A stretch of DNA of 64,000 nt from Rhynchopus euleeides (taxonomy: Eukaryota; Euglenozoa; Diplonemea; Diplonemida; Diplonemidae), in the NCBI GenBank assembly GCA_963210315.1, contig OY723283.1, forward strand, positions 620,001-684,000, written 5' to 3'. Below are positions 61,457 through 64,000 of the stretch, one piece after another. Every line of letters starts with the position of its first letter. The stretch's first letter is position 1. The position numbers and the translations under genes are program-made. The notes beneath the pieces were generated by a model, which saw nothing but the letters and a program-made list of their open reading frames with translations, was not told the DNA's origin and did no database searches.

Positions 61457-62924
61457 TGGCTGGGCTGCAGATGTCCTGTGCAGATATCACACACGCCCCG
61501 CCTCTGCTGGGGCCTCTCAGGGATGCGGAGGGTAGGAACTCAACTTACAGGCCTGCTGGGCAAGCCATCGGCTGTTCAGAACAGCTGCCTCTCTGGTTGG
61601 GCAGCACACACCCTCCCTCTGCAAACGCAACGGGGGGGTTGAAGCAAGATTTAGGATTAGAAGGGCCAGGGGGCGGGGTTGGGAGCAAGGATAAGTGTAT
61701 ATTGTGTATGCCTTCTGGTGGGTGGTGATGGCCTGTCACAGACACTCTATGTGCCATATGGAGTTCGTCAGTGTCTGTCAGAAGGGCTGGGCGCTGTACG
61801 CTGTAGCCTGTGGATCCTCTCTGTGCTTCGTCAGAGGCGATAATGACCCATGCGACGATACAGCACAAAGGTATAGAGGCAGGCCTTTGTGCATGGCTTA
61901 GAAGTTCGACAAGGCGTGGGTCTGGAAAGGAAGGGTGGAGGCGGGGCGTGGAGAGGGAGTACCAACCATCTGCAGTGTCTTGTGGTGCTTCTCCGGTGAA
62001 ATGCTAGGCAATCACGAGTTACAAGGGAGACGAATCTTCTTACAGTGTGGCACATAGTGTCTGCAACCCGGCACCCACGCGACTGGCTGCCTGAGGGAGA
62101 CAGAGAACGGGGGAGAAGAGGAGGAGGGCAAGTCGTTTGCGCAACCCAAGCTTGCGGCTGTGCAGGCGAATGCCGCCCTCCCACCCCGAGAGTAAGGCAA
62201 CCCTATTAGTGTTTGAGACAAACCACGGATGGCCGACAAAGGGTGTCGGGGGGGAGCGTGTTGTGTAGACGGCCCAACCGTTGTCAATCTCTTTTTGCTT
62301 TGTGAGTTATTTATTTTTGCACTGAAAAAAGGTAAGGCTGTTGTTTTGTGCGCCAAATCCGGACAGGTTCCCTGTTGTGGTAAAACAGACTTGCCGGGCG
62401 GTTGCCCCCCTTCCGCCAATCCCCCAAACTCCGCTGGAAACTCAGCTGGCAGCAAAACATGGCAACAATCCAGGAATTGGATGCAGTTGCGCTACGCAGA
62501 AGCCTGTTTCTTTTGTGGACACTGTGGCACTCTGGTCTGATGGGACAGTGTGGGGGAGGGGTTGGGCCACAAGATCCAGCAAAAAAAAAGACACAGAATA
62601 CCTCCTCAGTAAGGTTCTGGTTCCCTCAACTACCAACAAATCCATTCACACGGGACAAACTTTCCTCTATGCCACACTTGCAATCCCGGTTTCAGCTTCG
62701 GGTTATACCAGCAAGCACCACCCTCAGTCGGGCGCCTGCTGTTGTGTCTATCTGCCCACCCCTGCCTCGCGCACCCTACCTTCTCTGCTTCTGTTGCTGG
62801 CAATGCCAAAGGGCATTCTTTGCGTAAGTGTATCGGATAACAACCCTTTTTTCTGTTCTGATTTCGTTCCCCCCCTCCCGACCCTTCCCAGTGTGGAGTT
62901 AGTGGTCGCATCAGAAATGTCATA
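61457..62924. other. Intergenic
   Basis: About 1.5 kb. A GTTGTTTTGTGCGCCAAATC repeat at about 62340 recurs near 3303 and, inverted, near 43540. No gene. Confidence 0.5.
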
Positions 62925-63240
62925 GATGGCAGGAAATTAATTTTTGTAATTTTTAATCGCCATCTTCCCGAAAATTAATTTCCGCTTGAAAAGTTAACTT
63001 TTTAATTTTTGGGAGTAATTTTGATTAATTTTGCTGTTCCGGCGAATAATCGAAAATTAATTTTTAATTTTTGGAAACCAGACAAATGAATCGCCCAACT
63101 GAATCGTGCTACTGGGGGGGGGCAATTAATCGTAAGTAGTCGAATAATCGTAAGGGGGCGATTAATTGTACAACATTTTCTGGGCCATTTATACGTAAAT
63201 TTGTTTTGAATAATCGTAGGGGTTACGATTATTCACTTTT
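62925..63240. repeat. AT-rich block with AATTAATTTTTAATTTTT and AATAATCG repeats
   Basis: A sharp AT-rich island. It contains CAATTAATCG...CGATTAATTG (63121-63171) and GAATAATCGTA...TTACGATTATTC (63208-63237) inverted repeats and the 37 bp sequence shared with 30573-30609. Possibly a MITE-like element; ends not resolved. Confidence 0.6.
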
Positions 63241-63540
63241 GGCCAAATTTCTGACTTTTCCCCAGAGGATCAAGCAACAGGAACAGCAGGGAACCCACTC
63301 AGGCTGTAAAAAGTGGAGAATCGGTCGTCATAGACCGGTGATTGAGTCACCCCACATGTCGGAGCACACATGCCCCGAGTTTAATGGGAAGAGAGCATGG
63401 TTTGAGGCCCCCCGCCCCCAGGTACCCTGCCAGTGAGGTGAGCCTGGGGGGGGCACCAAAATCCTGGGGTGGCCCATACGCAACCTCAGGAAGATGGACA
63501 CAGTCCAGAAACTGTACCCCACAAGGAACAGATGTCCACT

Positions 63541-63745
63541 ACCGTGGCCTCCGGCGGCTGGGGGGCTCCGCCCCCCAGACCCCCTGGAGCCCTTCGATAC
63601 CCATCAAGTCAGGGAATCCAACCACTCCAGTAGCCTCAGGCCTCAGGAGGACGCAGCCAACTCACACAGAATCTACGCCCACAATGAACAGATGTTCACT
63701 ACCGTGGCCTCCGGCGGCTGGGGGGCTCTGCCCCCCAGACCCCCC
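63541..63745 (+). repeat. Paired CCGTGGCC hairpin units (pair 4)
   Basis: Units at 63541-63584 and 63701-63745 in direct orientation, with a spacer containing CCAACCACTCCAGTAGCCTC and GAGGACGCAGCCAACTCACA, as in pair 1. Confidence 0.88.
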
Positions 63746-64000
63746 TTGTAGCGTGTGCCCATGGCCACCCACCAGCCACGGCACCAAAAAGGTGGCCAAT
63801 CGTTCACACTTCGACGCACAGTAAATGGCCCCCAATAACTCAAAAAAATTTGAGTAGAGTCACCGTGAAGAGAGTTTGAACCGTTGATGTCAAAAACGAC
63901 CCTCTTGTGTGGAAGAACGACGCTGTGCCACCCCCATTTTCCTAACAAACTCGCCCCCCAAAAAAATGTATTGGGATTCCGAAATTTGGCCCAAAAATCT
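63746..64000. other. Right edge of window
   Basis: About 250 bp without a recognisable feature. Confidence 0.5.

Noticed and set aside
1-64000. tRNA, rRNA or snRNA genes
   Set aside because: I scanned for tRNA B-box-like GGTTCGA sites and found only isolated words (e.g. near 27387 and 56768) without acceptor or anticodon stems.

Overview
The window is nuclear DNA of a GC-rich microbial eukaryote that almost certainly builds cilia or flagella, since it carries a tektin gene. Twelve host genes are recognisable and all lie on the minus strand: WD40 > tektin > coiled-coil > zinc-finger-like > type II membrane protein > MIF4G > eIF2B-epsilon > KOW/SH3-like > UBX > amino-acid transporter > TPR > farnesyl diphosphate synthase, reading in the direction of transcription from about 61.5 kb to 1 kb. 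The eight inferred introns are short (53-276 bp), all begin GTATG, all end AG and all sit in phase 0. Almost every ATG has a C/CA-rich tract ending in AG 8-65 nt upstream. One-way gene order plus such 5' acceptors suggests spliced-leader trans-splicing, as in Euglenozoa (diplonemids would fit) or dinoflagellates. That assignment is inference.

Layout. 1-7.3 kb: a compact gene block (FPPS, TPR, AAAP transporter, UBX). 7.3-13.6 kb: no intact gene but many repeats (a GGACATGTCC palindrome module, paired CCGTGGCC units, an orphan coding tail, a 165-185 bp tandem array interrupted by foldback DNA). 13.6-19.9 kb: the KOW-like gene and eIF2B-epsilon. 19.9-47.7 kb: a large transposon island. 47.7-61.5 kb: six host genes. 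61.5-64 kb: intergenic DNA with repeats.

The island can be read as nested insertions, several proved by target-site duplications. Element H (20148-26434, TACATGTA-rich inverted ends, TA duplication) holds two related TA-flanked elements, one in each of its ends, and an I/ingi-like LINE. Element G (33123-45468, TTTGAC duplication, AATTCTG-rich ends) has element E (33125-36126) inserted 2 bp inside its left end and a 5.55 kb restriction-like-endonuclease LINE inserted in its left subterminal array. E holds a histone-H2B-like ORF and a coding region split by a 661 bp hAT element with a perfect 8 bp duplication; the hAT carries a pair of CCGTGGCC hairpin units. The LINE in G encodes RT, a CCHC knuckle, a restriction-like endonuclease, an OTU-like protease and a FYVE-like zinc finger in one open frame.

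The host genes have no obvious shared pathway (isoprenoid synthesis, transport, ubiquitin/ER, translation initiation, cilium). Their only visible link is strand. No tRNA, rRNA, CRISPR or bacterial feature was seen.
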